Positions 28,401 through 37,514 of a DNA stretch of 64,000 nucleotides are shown here, piece by piece. Numbering within the stretch: position 1 is the stretch's first letter; each line of letters begins with the position of its first letter. The notes under the pieces are model-generated. The model was not told the origin of the DNA. It ran no database searches and saw nothing but the letters and a program-made list of their open reading frames with translations. The stretch is taken from contig NZ_NRIR01000009.1 in NCBI RefSeq assembly GCF_002282855.1, forward strand, positions 62,001-126,000, written 5' to 3'. The stretch comes from Paraferrimonas sedimenticola (GTDB taxonomy: Bacteria > Pseudomonadota > Gammaproteobacteria > Enterobacterales > Shewanellaceae). Both the position numbers and the translations under genes were made by a program.

Positions 28401-29105
28401 TTAGTGCGACTTTGCAGTCTGGCTAACGTCAATCACCGAGGTGATGGCGACGCGACGCTCAAAGGTGTTGCTCTCGTAATCCGGGGTGTCCACCAGCTCG
28501 GTTTGGCTGCCGTAACCCTGAGCGTGCAAACGCTCCGCTGCCACCCCTTGGGCCATTAAGAAATCGCTAACCGCGAGCGCGCGTTTTTCTGACAAGCTTT
28601 GGTTGAAAGTGGCATCTCCCGTTGGATCGGCAAATCCTGCTAGTTCCAGTTTCAACTGAGGTTGGTTGTGCATTAGCTGAGCCAGTTCGGCCAACTGGGC
28701 TTTGAAATGAGGCTCTAACTCTGCCGAGCCGCTGCGAAACTGAATGTTCATTGCCAACGACAGCGCTTGCGCCTGCTCAAGCTCCGACTGTAGACGGGCG
28801 ATGGTCAGCTGGCTCTGGTTATAGGCTTGGGCAGTCTGCATCAAGTGCTCGTTTTCCGAAGACAGCTGGCTAATTTGCTCAGACTGGCTATCAATCAAGT
28901 CCTCGTGGGCCACACTCTTGCCAATGAAGATGCCACTGAACGCGCCGACAAACAGGCCAACCGGACCACCAACTAGGGCGCCAACTAAAGCTCCCGATCC
29001 CATACCAACTAGCTCGGGTGTTTTATTAAGCTCGGTTTCTGATTGCGCCTGCGCAGGCAGTGTCAGACAAGTGGATAGTGCGATGGCGATAAGTTGCTTT
29101 TTCAT
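28401..29105 (-). CDS. pdsO: Sortase-associated OmpA-like protein PdsO
   Basis: The 234-residue protein has a signal peptide (1-20), a glycine-zipper hydrophobic segment (about 34-65, GSGALVGALVGGPVG), a coiled coil (about 70-115) and an OmpA/MotB peptidoglycan-binding domain (about 120-225, with FADPTGDATFNQSLSEKRA). It probably tethers the surface assembly to peptidoglycan. The start was set at ATG 29105, with GAGGAA five bases upstream, which gives the signal peptide; an upstream in-frame extension has none. It is first in the three-gene minus-strand operon and divergent from pdsR. Confidence 0.9.
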   Translation of the reverse strand: MKKQLIAIALSTCLTLPAQAQSETELNKTPELVGMGSGALVGALVGGPVGLFVGAFSGIFIGKSVAHEDLIDSQSEQISQLSSENEHLMQTAQAYNQSQLTIARLQSELEQAQALSLAMNIQFRSGSAELEPHFKAQLAELAQLMHNQPQLKLELAGFADPTGDATFNQSLSEKRALAVSDFLMAQGVAAERLHAQGYGSQTELVDTPDYESNTFERRVAITSVIDVSQTAKSH

Positions 29106-29292
29106 AACGATTCCTCGTGGGTGTGTTCTTGTTCGTTGAGAGCTATTACACACTCCACAAATGGCCAAAGGCGGCGCACAAAAAGGCAAACTTCTGAGCA
29201 ATTGTGGCGAAATTATGGCAATCGCTTTTTTAGAAAGGCTTTTGGGCAAAATTTGGGTATTATCAGAGCCCTAGCAAGTGTTAAGGCTGAAT

Positions 29293-29982
29293 ATGAAACG
29301 CATCGCCATAGTCGAAGACGAACGCGCCATCCGCGAGAACTACATAGATTTACTGACCCACCACGGATACTCGGTACAAGGCTTTCCCAATCGTCTGGAG
29401 GCCCAACAGAGCTTTGCCAGCCAATTGCCAGATTTGGTGATCATAGATATTGGGCTACAGGACGAAATGGACGGTGGTTTCAGCCTGTGTCAGTGGCTGC
29501 GTGCTAAAAGCTCAAGCTTGCCAATCATCTTTCTGACCGCTCGTGACAATGACATTGATATGGTGTCAGGCTTTCGCCTAGGCGCTGATGATTACTTATC
29601 TAAAGACGTCAGTGTGCATCAATTGGTCGCGCGCCTGTCAGCTTTATTTAGGCGCGCCGATTTAGCTCAAACCCCACAAGCGCCAAAGTTAATTGAAGTG
29701 GGCCACTTGAGCATTGACCCCGAGCGCCTGCGCCTGAGCTGGAAAGGATGCGCACTAGATTTAACCGTCACCGAGTTTTGGCTGATTCACGCACTGGCTC
29801 AGCATCCTGGCCATGTGCGCGCGCGCTCGCACTTAATGCAAGCGGCACAAATGGTGGTGGACGATGCCACTATCACCTCCCACGTCAAACGCATTCGCAA
29901 GAAGTTTCAGGCCATAGACAAGGAATTCGACGCCATCGACACAGTCTACGGCGCGGGTTACCGCTGGAACGAGGCCAACTAG
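29293..29982 (+). CDS. pdsR: Pds system response regulator PdsR (OmpR family)
   Basis: The 229-residue regulator has a receiver domain with D52 as phospho-acceptor (IIDIG), T82 (LTARD) and K104 (LSKD). A C-terminal winged helix follows (LDLTVTEFWLIHALAQHPGHVRARSHLM, VKRIRKKF, YGAGYRW). ATG 29293 has AAGG six bases upstream; GTG 29278 is less likely. It is followed three bases later by its kinase. With the divergent sortase operon sharing the 187-base gap, it most likely controls that operon. Confidence 0.92.
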   Translation: MKRIAIVEDERAIRENYIDLLTHHGYSVQGFPNRLEAQQSFASQLPDLVIIDIGLQDEMDGGFSLCQWLRAKSSSLPIIFLTARDNDIDMVSGFRLGADDYLSKDVSVHQLVARLSALFRRADLAQTPQAPKLIEVGHLSIDPERLRLSWKGCALDLTVTEFWLIHALAQHPGHVRARSHLMQAAQMVVDDATITSHVKRIRKKFQAIDKEFDAIDTVYGAGYRWNEAN

Positions 29983-29985
29983 CCT

Positions 29986-32151
29986 ATGCGCTGGCGTTTA
30001 GGACTGATCCCCAAGGTATTAGCCGTATCCAGCTTTATGCTGTTACTGCCGGTGATCGGCTATCAATTCATCGAAGAGATGGAGAGTTACCTACAACAAG
30101 GGCAAGAGCGTACTTTGTTGGGAACCGCCCAAGCGCTGGCCACGGCACTGCACGAACGCCCAGAGTTATTTGACCGCAACGCCGGCTTTCTAGAGCAAGT
30201 TAAGCAGGGCCGAGATCTATACGCCCACACGCTAACCCGTCCGATTCAACTGGATGGTTTTCTCAATGATTGGGATGAGCAACGCCAACACTTTCTGCGC
30301 TATGACGGCAATGATGCGGTATTTGTGAAATCCAACCAAAGCGCCCATGGGCTGAGCTTCGAGCACATGATTGGCAAGTACCAAGGCTACTTGTACGCCG
30401 CCTTTGAAGTACGCGACTCAAACCCTGTGCTGCGCTCTCGCAACAGCATTCGCATCGACCGCAACGACCTTTTGTTAATTGCACTGGAATCTCCCGAGGG
30501 CGAGTTTCAACGCTACGCTGTGTCTGTGACTCGAGACGGCTGGTTTAACGGCTACCGAGTCGAGGGACGTCTGCGCGATAGCCACTCGCTACCAGTAGAG
30601 CGACGCATTGAAGGCCAGTGGCTGACCACCGACAAAGGCTACAACATTGAGTTGCGTTTGCCCTTGTCGATGCTGGGCAGCAAGTTAGCCTTCGCCATCC
30701 AAGATGTGGTCAGCGCCGATAACCCACAAGTAGCTCGAATTATCGGTACCGCCAACCCGCACCGGGCCGATCAAATTGGCTCTGTACTGGTGCCCTCGCC
30801 TGAAATCGACCGCATCATCAAAGGCATGCAACACAGCCAAGCACGGCTGTGGGTCGTGGACCGTCATCAAAGGGTGCTCGCGCGATCGGGTGATATATAT
30901 CAGTCCGACGGTGTGTGGGCGCAAAACCCGCAACGCCAACCTAAATCCGATGATTTCTGGTCGTCTGTGTATCAACGCTGGCTCGAACCTCGCTTGGACA
31001 CCTGGTTAACCCGGCCCAGCCAAGATTTTGTCGATACGCTAAACGATACGACTCAGCTAGACTCGAACGACATCACAAAAGCGCTGCAAGGCTTGCCCCA
31101 ATCCAGTTGGCGATTGACCCCGGATAACAAGGCCACCATATTAACCGCCACTCACCCCATTTACGTGGACGGTCAAGTGATGGGTGCTGTGGTAGCCGAA
31201 GCCACCACCAATGGCATTCGTTCCTTGCGCAATACCGCCATGCAGAACCTGTTTAAGATGCTGGCTTGGGTGATTCTACTGGGGTTGGTCATGCTACTGT
31301 TTTTTGCCGGAGGCCTTTCTTGGCGAATTCGGCGCTTGCGCAATCAAACCGAAGCGGCGATTGACGACAATGGCCGTGTTACCACCCAACTCGAGCTTTC
31401 AAAACGCCAAGACGAAATCGGTGATTTGTCCCGAAGTTTTAGCCAAGTACTCGAGCGCCTTGCTCAGCACAACCAATACCTCGAACAACTGGCTTCGCGG
31501 TTATCCCACGAGCTGAGAACCCCGGTGGCAGTAGTGCGCTCATCGCTGGAAAACCTCAGCAGTGGCTTAGAGCCCGAGCGCCAAGCCAAAGTGATTGACC
31601 GTGCTCAGGAAGGCATCACGCGTCTCAATCGAATCTTGGCCTCTATGACCGAAGCCAGCCGCCTCGAGCAGAGTTTGCAATCCATGGAGCTTGAACCCAT
31701 CGCGCTAAATGATTTGGTAGAGGGCTATTGTCAGGGCTATCGCATGGCCTATCCGAACCAGAATTTTGAGCTTGTGCTGCCAAAAGCAAAAGTGATGGTA
31801 CAAGGCCAGCCAGAATACCTAGGCCAATTACTCGACAAGCTGATCGCTAACGCCTGTGAGTTCAGCGAAGCGGGCAAACCTGTGGTGATTGAGCTGGCTC
31901 GACTCGGCGATACAGCCAAGCTTGTCGTGTCTAACAGCGGTCCCCTGCTTCCAGACACCATGAGCGAAGAGCTGTTTAGCTCCATGGTTTCGGTACGAGC
32001 GAAAACTGGAGAAGCAGACAAGCCTCACCTAGGGCTGGGCTTGTACATCGTTCAGCTGATCAGTGACTATCACAAGGGACGAGTGTCGATCGCTAATCGA
32101 AAAGATGGCAGCGGTGTCGAGGTTAGTCTATTGCTACCCGCAAGCGCCTAG
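29986..32151 (+). CDS. pdsS: Pds system sensor histidine kinase PdsS
   Basis: The 721-residue kinase has an N-terminal membrane helix (about 8-26), a large extracytoplasmic region (about 30-420), a second helix near residues 423-443 (MLAWVILLGLVMLLFFAGGL), HAMP, a HisKA domain with H508 in LSHELRTP, and an HATPase with KLIANACEF and GLGLYIVQ. The extracytoplasmic part starting near residue 87 (IQLDGFLNDWDE) resembles a CBM9-like beta-sandwich, suggesting it senses a carbohydrate or surface polymer. The domain call is inference; the kinase call is firm. The gene is three bases after pdsR. Confidence 0.9.
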   Translation: MRWRLGLIPKVLAVSSFMLLLPVIGYQFIEEMESYLQQGQERTLLGTAQALATALHERPELFDRNAGFLEQVKQGRDLYAHTLTRPIQLDGFLNDWDEQRQHFLRYDGNDAVFVKSNQSAHGLSFEHMIGKYQGYLYAAFEVRDSNPVLRSRNSIRIDRNDLLLIALESPEGEFQRYAVSVTRDGWFNGYRVEGRLRDSHSLPVERRIEGQWLTTDKGYNIELRLPLSMLGSKLAFAIQDVVSADNPQVARIIGTANPHRADQIGSVLVPSPEIDRIIKGMQHSQARLWVVDRHQRVLARSGDIYQSDGVWAQNPQRQPKSDDFWSSVYQRWLEPRLDTWLTRPSQDFVDTLNDTTQLDSNDITKALQGLPQSSWRLTPDNKATILTATHPIYVDGQVMGAVVAEATTNGIRSLRNTAMQNLFKMLAWVILLGLVMLLFFAGGLSWRIRRLRNQTEAAIDDNGRVTTQLELSKRQDEIGDLSRSFSQVLERLAQHNQYLEQLASRLSHELRTPVAVVRSSLENLSSGLEPERQAKVIDRAQEGITRLNRILASMTEASRLEQSLQSMELEPIALNDLVEGYCQGYRMAYPNQNFELVLPKAKVMVQGQPEYLGQLLDKLIANACEFSEAGKPVVIELARLGDTAKLVVSNSGPLLPDTMSEELFSSMVSVRAKTGEADKPHLGLGLYIVQLISDYHKGRVSIANRKDGSGVEVSLLLPASA

Positions 32152-32246
32152 TCTCGCCCTAACCCTTGCCTCCAATAAGCAATCGTTCTCCCAGAAATGG
32201 GGGACTAAGAACGGGCTTAGAAACCTTCCTAGCACTAACCTCAGCG

Positions 32247-32510
32247 CTATTTGCGTTTTCTCCCAATCGGCAACAGTGTTTTTCGCCGACGCGCCAATCG
32301 ACCTTCTAGTTTCTCGTCAATGGTGTCTATTAAAAACTCGAGCAGTACGAAGAACCCCAAAAAACAGCATATTGGCAAAACAACATCACTCAGGAGCTCG
32401 CCAATACTGCCTTCTGGATATTCAGGCTCTGTGCTACCAACAAATGCATAAGTCGCCGAAGCCAGCTGATACGCCAGCACCACAGCTATCGCTTTTAATA
32501 AAGTTTTCAT
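32247..32510 (-). CDS. Small hypothetical membrane protein
   Basis: The 87-residue protein has a signal-like N-terminal hydrophobic segment (LLKAIAVVLAYQLASATYAF), a second membrane helix (VVLPICCFLGFFVLLEFLI) and a basic tail (RRRKTLLPIGRKRK). I recognise no family. The ribosome binding site is weak. It is convergent with pdsS, 95 bases away. The amphipathic layout supports a real gene, but coding status is only moderately certain. Confidence 0.45.
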   Translation of the reverse strand: MKTLLKAIAVVLAYQLASATYAFVGSTEPEYPEGSIGELLSDVVLPICCFLGFFVLLEFLIDTIDEKLEGRLARRRKTLLPIGRKRK

Positions 32511-32751
32511 CAGGATTTGCTTTGAGTAGCGATTAAAAACCAGATGGTTATCGAATCAGAATACCGTGCAAGCCTATTGCGGAGGTTAGGCTTGAACAAG
32601 CGGCAATATAGAGACTTTATTACTCAGGTTCAAAAATTTACAGCTACTGTAGCTTATATGGGTTTGCCGCACAGATTTGCCCATCCAATTGTTATCGGAT
32701 TGTTGGGGCAGTAATATCTTGGTTGAATTTAACGGTGGAAGAATTCCGGCT

Positions 32752-33666
32752 CTAGTCGCCGGTAAGTATCTCAGCGATGCTAAGGTGCAAATGCTGGTAA
32801 AAAGGATGGTTGCGGCGGCGCTGTAAAAAGCCACCAAACACTTCTACTGTAGAGAAATCCTCGCTCACACTGGGCAATGCAAAGGTGTCGATATCGCTTC
32901 GCAACAAACAGGTAGAGCGACTGGCAAATAAAATTGCATCACTATTGGCTAGCAGTTCTAGCCCTGCTGTAAGGCTATGTGTTTCGAGAACGACGTTGGG
33001 CTGAAGCTTATGCTTTTGATATTCGCGCTCTACATAGTGATGGCGTGAGGACAACCAAGGCTCGGGCAAATGAACGACCGGCAGCTCAGCTAGGTCGCTC
33101 CAACAATTGTTGGCACCCAAACTTGGGTGTCCCTTTCTGGCCAGAATCTGCATGGGTTCCTGGTACAGCGGCTCACAAAACAAGGATTGCGCCAACTCAG
33201 TGTCGTTATCGCAGATCAGATAATCAAACTCACCTTTGGTAAACCCCTCATAACTTTGCTCAGTAAGATGTAGCAAGTTTAAAGGGGCCTTTGGGTAGCG
33301 CTGGTGTAGCTGAGATACCAATCTGCCGCCCTGCTCTTCGAGCAAATAAGGGTCTACCAACAAAGAGATTGGCGCCGAATACTGTGAAGCATCAAATTCG
33401 TGATACTGCTGTAGCGCCAGACTCACCGGTTCTAGCATTTGTTCAATGGCCCGGGCCAAGCTCAGGGCTAATTCAGAGGCTTGCATCCCATGAGCCTGAC
33501 GCACGAACAATTGATTGCCGAACGCGGCTTTTAACTGAGTCAAACCCCGACTAGCGCTGGCCTGTGAGATACCCAACTTCAACGCGGCCGCTTTGGTGCT
33601 ACCTGTGTCCACGAGCGCTTTGAGCAAACGCAACAGGTTCAAATCAAGCTTATTTAAATCTTGCAT
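32752..33666 (-). CDS. LysR family transcriptional regulator
   Basis: The 304-residue protein has an N-terminal winged helix-turn-helix (LLRLLKALVDTGSTKAAALK, ISQASASRGLTQLKAAFG) and a LysR effector-binding domain. It lies directly downstream of and in the same direction as mdtJI (35 bases), so it may be cotranscribed with and regulate that efflux pair. The inducer is unknown. Confidence 0.9.
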   Translation of the reverse strand: MQDLNKLDLNLLRLLKALVDTGSTKAAALKLGISQASASRGLTQLKAAFGNQLFVRQAHGMQASELALSLARAIEQMLEPVSLALQQYHEFDASQYSAPISLLVDPYLLEEQGGRLVSQLHQRYPKAPLNLLHLTEQSYEGFTKGEFDYLICDNDTELAQSLFCEPLYQEPMQILARKGHPSLGANNCWSDLAELPVVHLPEPWLSSRHHYVEREYQKHKLQPNVVLETHSLTAGLELLANSDAILFASRSTCLLRSDIDTFALPSVSEDFSTVEVFGGFLQRRRNHPFYQHLHLSIAEILTGD

Positions 33667-33701
33667 CTATCCCTCTCTATTCAATCAAAGCGCCGATGTG
33701 A

Positions 33702-34031
33702 TTAGGCGGTTTTCATCACTATCACAGCCGCAATCACTGTGAAGATCCCAAGCCAGCCGATAGGTTTTAGTTTTTGTTTAAAGAACACATAGCCTCCGAG
33801 CGCCGTGCCTAAAATACCTATGGCTCCCCAACTCGCGTAAGCTATAGCCAAGTCCATGGTTTTCACCGCTTGCGCCAGCAGAGTAAAGGCTGCCAGTACA
33901 AGGAAAATGGCGCTAAACCCCCAGCGCTTTCGAGTAAACCCATGAGATTGGGTCAATGCCATATTGGCTGCGATATCTAACAGTGCTGCTAGCACAACAA
34001 AGCCAAAAGCAGCAGTAAAAAACGTACTCAT
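33702..34031 (-). CDS. mdtI: Small multidrug resistance protein, MdtI-like spermidine exporter subunit
   Basis: The 109-residue protein has four membrane helices and the same length as E. coli MdtI. It shares FTRKRWGFSAIFLVLAAF and AVKTMDLAIAYASWG in equivalent positions. SMR proteins work as antiparallel dimers; MdtI pairs with MdtJ to export spermidine. GAGAG precedes the ATG. It is 14 bases downstream of the mdtJ-like gene, which supports the heterodimer assignment. Confidence 0.85.
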   Translation of the reverse strand: MSTFFTAAFGFVVLAALLDIAANMALTQSHGFTRKRWGFSAIFLVLAAFTLLAQAVKTMDLAIAYASWGAIGILGTALGGYVFFKQKLKPIGWLGIFTVIAAVIVMKTA

Positions 34032-34045
34032 AAAACTCTCTCCCG

Positions 34046-34432
34046 CTATTGAACTTGAAATTGGTGCGTTCGCTGCTGGTCTTGGCCAGCCAGCGGCTCT
34101 GGCTTAGCGTGCTCTTCGCCAAGGGTGACCATCACCACTCCAGCTACGACCATCGCCAATCCGATAATTTCTTGCAGCATCAATGGCGAATCAAAATAAA
34201 ATATCGACACGACAGTAATCAGGGCGATCCCAAGGCCTTCCCAACAGGCGTAAGCCACACCAATCGATATTCGCTTGGCGGCCAGCGCCAAAAAGTAGTA
34301 CGAAATTGAAATCAAAATGTACATCACCAAATAGCTGGTGATTGAGCCTCCGCTGCCAGCCACTTTCATAGAGCTAGTGCCCGCGACTTCAGAAAAGATG
34401 GCGAGCATCAAAAAGAATCTCGCTAAAAACAT
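34046..34432 (-). CDS. mdtJ: Small multidrug resistance protein, MdtJ-like spermidine exporter subunit
   Basis: The 128-residue, four-helix SMR protein contains the membrane glutamate in FSEVAGTSSMK and the block GVAYACWEGLGI, matching MdtJ. It has a polar C-terminal tail (HAKPEPLAGQDQQ). The start is ATG 34432, with GGGG six bases upstream; the reading frame upstream lacks family similarity. It is first in mdtJ-mdtI-lysR. A small inverted repeat (ATATT-CC-AATAT, 34539-34550) lies upstream and could be an operator. Confidence 0.85.
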   Translation of the reverse strand: MFLARFFLMLAIFSEVAGTSSMKVAGSGGSITSYLVMYILISISYYFLALAAKRISIGVAYACWEGLGIALITVVSIFYFDSPLMLQEIIGLAMVVAGVVMVTLGEEHAKPEPLAGQDQQRTHQFQVQ

Positions 34433-34594
34433 ATGTCCCCCATTTTGTGTGAAATAAACAGCGCTCGCTGAAAACGCGGCCGCTGCCTCAAATGTGGGCA
34501 CAGTTTAGATATTAGCTATTGTAGATTGAATTGATAGCAGATATTCCAATATGAATACCTAGCAAAGCGAAAATAGCGCTAAGTCCGTCAGCCG

Positions 34595-34942
34595 TTAGTC
34601 ACTCGATTCGGACTTGTCGAATCGAAAACTGGCAACAACCGCTTCCGAGGCACCGAGCAGACAGTATTGCATCAATAAAAGATAGGAATAAACGATGGGA
34701 CCCTGGGGGTCTTGGGGAGTTAGAGCATTCATAGAGAACCCTAGACTACAGACTAGTATCGCTCCAATCACTCGGCATTTCAGGACATAGGATTTTGCAT
34801 AGGCCTGATGATTAGCAAGTTTGAAGACTATCAGGTAAGGAGCAACTAGAAATAACGTGGCAATCCCTCCTGTGTGGAAATGGTACAAAGTAAACCCCAA
34901 TGCAGTTAGAGCAAGCACACGAACAAAAATGTGGGCGGTCAT
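34595..34942 (-). CDS. Hypothetical membrane protein
   Basis: The protein of about 115 residues has four hydrophobic segments (IFVRVLALTALGFTLYHF, GIATLFLVAPYLIVF, CRVIGAILVCSLGF, YLLLMQYCLLGA) and a polar C-terminus. I do not recognise a family. ATG 34942 has AAGG seven bases upstream; ATG 34972, which falls just after the upstream gene's stop, is an alternative. It follows the EEP phosphatase gene closely and is likely cotranscribed with it. Confidence 0.6.
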   Translation of the reverse strand: MTAHIFVRVLALTALGFTLYHFHTGGIATLFLVAPYLIVFKLANHQAYAKSYVLKCRVIGAILVCSLGFSMNALTPQDPQGPIVYSYLLLMQYCLLGASEAVVASFRFDKSESSD

Positions 34943-34975
34943 TCCTTTACCTTTTTCAACAGATGTGAGCATCAA

Positions 34976-35671
34976 TTAAACCTTAGGTTTTGTTTCTAAA
35001 TCCGCTAAAAGAGTCGAGTGATCGGACAGTTTTTGCTCTCCTCTCGTACAGTCTAAATGCTCGATTGAGACAGTTCCCTTGATCGCCGGGCTCGCATAAA
35101 CATAATCTAAACGAAACCCAGTAGTACCCCGATACCACCATGTATGCCGACTTCCCCGGCCTTGGTGCTCTTGCCAAAGGTCGATAAATCCGGTTTCTAG
35201 CAAGCGACGCACTTCGTGGTCATAAAACTTCGATTTACTCTCACAGTCTACTGGCAGACAACTATTAAAATCGCCCACTAACAGAGTGCGGCGGTGCAGA
35301 TTGTTGGACGCAAAGTTGATGACATCGCGCCAATAGTCATCTTTCTCTTTACTCGGCTGATTAGGCAAATAGACTCCGAAGACTCGCAAATAATACCCAT
35401 CAAGATCCACAATCACCTTTTGAAAGCCGCTTTCAACTAGTGAAATCGGAGCTTTTGAGGCAATCAATACTCCATTGGTTTTGCTGTCGTCAGAGTGAGC
35501 CGTGTAGTAATTTCTCTGATTGAGACTTGTCGTTATCGAGTCGCCCGCTCTGGTATCCGCTCGGAACTCAGTAAGAACTAGAACATCAGGGTGTAAGTCA
35601 TAGAGATACTCCAAAAGAGCTTCTACCCTGCTTCGACCACCATGCCAAAGGTTTTGAGTAACTATTCGCAT
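34976..35671 (-). CDS. Endonuclease/exonuclease/phosphatase (EEP) family protein
   Basis: The 231-residue protein has EEP motifs: VTQNLWHGG, LTEFRAD (metal-binding Glu), VGDFNSC, RLDYVYAS and SDHSTL (catalytic Asp-His). Members hydrolyse phosphodiesters of nucleic acids, lipids or phosphoinositides. There is no signal peptide, so it is cytosolic. The substrate cannot be assigned. AGAGGG lies seven bases before the ATG. Confidence 0.85.
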   Translation of the reverse strand: MRIVTQNLWHGGRSRVEALLEYLYDLHPDVLVLTEFRADTRAGDSITTSLNQRNYYTAHSDDSKTNGVLIASKAPISLVESGFQKVIVDLDGYYLRVFGVYLPNQPSKEKDDYWRDVINFASNNLHRRTLLVGDFNSCLPVDCESKSKFYDHEVRRLLETGFIDLWQEHQGRGSRHTWWYRGTTGFRLDYVYASPAIKGTVSIEHLDCTRGEQKLSDHSTLLADLETKPKV

Positions 35672-35810
35672 ATCACATCCCTCTGATATCTTTTAGCTTT
35701 GCAAGCGAATGGTTTCGATATGAGTGAGCGCATCCTAGCGAAACCGACTTATGTCACTACAAGTTCCATAATTTCAATAGGCTAGAGCTATCCGCAGCGC
35801 TTTGCAATGC

Positions 35811-35838
35811 AAAAAAACGGGGCCATAAAGGCCCCGTT
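35811..35838 (-). terminator. Terminator of the thioredoxin/DsbD-like gene
   Basis: Nine-base stem AACGGGGCC/GGCCCCGTT (35816-35824 and 35830-35838) with loop ATAAA. It is followed on the minus strand by seven Ts and lies 20 bases after the gene. Confidence 0.9.
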
Positions 35839-35857
35839 CAGTCACTCTCGCGAATCC

Positions 35858-37240
35858 CTACTTTCTAGCAAGGTAAGCGCGTTTTGCTTTGGTAATCACA
35901 AAGGTCAGCAGAATGCTGCACAGAATCAAACCAATCGAGAACACCGCGTTTTGCAGCGCCATTGGATTGAACACCAGCATGGAGCCTAGACCCAGCATCA
36001 TGATGCCCGACATCAGCTTAAGCACTTCGCCCTCTTTCTCGGTTAGCTTGCGCTTGCCCAGAGTCGCGGCAAACACAATCACGATAGCCGCCAACGGGAT
36101 GACGTAAATAATGTTGTAAGCCACCAAGTACATGTAGCGCTCAGTACTGGTCAAGTCTGACATGGATAATACTGAGGTGAAGATCATCGGGAAACCAGCG
36201 GTACACAGCAGTTCATAGGCATTCGCCAGAATTGCCAGCACGGTTGTCCCGGCAATCATGGTGGCGAGTGAGCTGGCCTTGGATAGCTTGCCCATCCGTT
36301 TTATAAGCCCACCTCGATTCTCCACAGACATCGACAGACTGACGTCGCCCTTGCCCCAGAAGAAGTCTTTTATGTTTATCACCGCAGCCACCAGCGCGAG
36401 TAATCCGGCCCCGGTAATGATAATCCCTCCGTCTCCGCCGCCAAGCAGCTGGAACAAGTTCAACCAAGCAGTCATAAAGATAAAGTAAATAAAGCCTGAG
36501 AAGAACACAAAAATACCGCCCACTAGCAACATGCGGCGACGGCTACCAGCATTCACCATGATGCTCAGCAAGAAGAGCAAGACAAAGAAGGCACAAGGGT
36601 TGAAAGCATCAACGCCTGCAAGTACTAGAGTTAGCACAGGCAGTGACATGCGCTCGGGCTGTACTGCGCCAATCAATGGAATCTCAACCGGTTGTACACT
36701 TGGTGCTGGCTCAAACTCCAAGCCACAATCGCCACCGCCTGAGTCGGTTGCCGAGTCACAGGTACCAGCCAACAATGAGGCCTCATCCATAGCGTCAGTA
36801 GCAATTGGGGTGGACTCAGCTGGCGTTCCACCAAGACCTCGGTAACAAGCTTTCAGCCTATCGATTATGTACTCGCCAGTGACTTCATGACTGTTGTAGC
36901 CAACAATCGCTTCGCCGCAAACAGCGAAATAAGGCACAGAACGCGGTGTATTACCGGTTAGCTCGCCGATTTTCATCAGCTTTTCACGAGTGCCAGGCTC
37001 GGTGATCAAATAGTCTTTGAGCTCGACCCATGGTAATTGGTTAGGGATCTCGTCGATAAACGGATGCGCTTCGCGACAGTGGGGACAGGTTTCAGACCAA
37101 AAGAAATACAGATTTACCTTTTCCACTTGTCCTTGAGTATCGTTTTGATACCAGACCTGTTGTGGGTTATCCAAAGCCAATGCCGGGCCACTGACAAGTG
37201 CGATGGCCAAGAGAAAGAATGCGACCAGTTTTTGCTTCAT
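35858..37240 (-). CDS. Periplasmic thioredoxin fused to a CcdA/DsbD-like membrane domain
   Basis: The 460-residue protein has a signal peptide (LVAFFLLAIALVSGPALA), a thioredoxin-like domain with CPHC (FWSETCPHCREAHPF), a linker with several cysteines, and a membrane domain of about eight helices with LAGVDAFNPCAFFVLLF and ELLCTAGFPMIF. The paired membrane cysteines match the CcdA/DsbD electron-transfer family. The predicted job is to move reducing equivalents across the inner membrane to periplasmic thiols. Start ATG 37240 gives the signal peptide; its ribosome binding site is weak. Partners are unknown. Confidence 0.8.
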   Translation of the reverse strand: MKQKLVAFFLLAIALVSGPALALDNPQQVWYQNDTQGQVEKVNLYFFWSETCPHCREAHPFIDEIPNQLPWVELKDYLITEPGTREKLMKIGELTGNTPRSVPYFAVCGEAIVGYNSHEVTGEYIIDRLKACYRGLGGTPAESTPIATDAMDEASLLAGTCDSATDSGGGDCGLEFEPAPSVQPVEIPLIGAVQPERMSLPVLTLVLAGVDAFNPCAFFVLLFLLSIMVNAGSRRRMLLVGGIFVFFSGFIYFIFMTAWLNLFQLLGGGDGGIIITGAGLLALVAAVINIKDFFWGKGDVSLSMSVENRGGLIKRMGKLSKASSLATMIAGTTVLAILANAYELLCTAGFPMIFTSVLSMSDLTSTERYMYLVAYNIIYVIPLAAIVIVFAATLGKRKLTEKEGEVLKLMSGIMMLGLGSMLVFNPMALQNAVFSIGLILCSILLTFVITKAKRAYLARK

Positions 37241-37514
37241 AAAATTCAAAAATTTCCTACTTAAATACGCAGATTCAACTGAACAGACTGTGGCTTGAAC
37301 CATAAGTTGCAAAGCGATTGTTAAAACCCTGAGGGGATCACAAATCCGACCAGCTCAAGCTATATTCTACGCCGCTAAAACGACAAACTTCAGCAGCTAT
37401 AGAGCGCAACGATAAGTGGATCCCGAGGAAAAAAACGCTCATACAAGGAAACGAGTGACAAGTCACGTTTTGAGCGGTAACCTAGCGCGTTTTATTCCTC
37501 CTAAGAATTCCGTA

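Noticed and set aside
16425-34590. Shared 15-base word AATAGCGCTAAGTCC upstream of 16444 and near 34571
   Set aside because: A single 15-base coincidence is expected by chance at this window size, and the flanks do not match, so it is not a repeat family.
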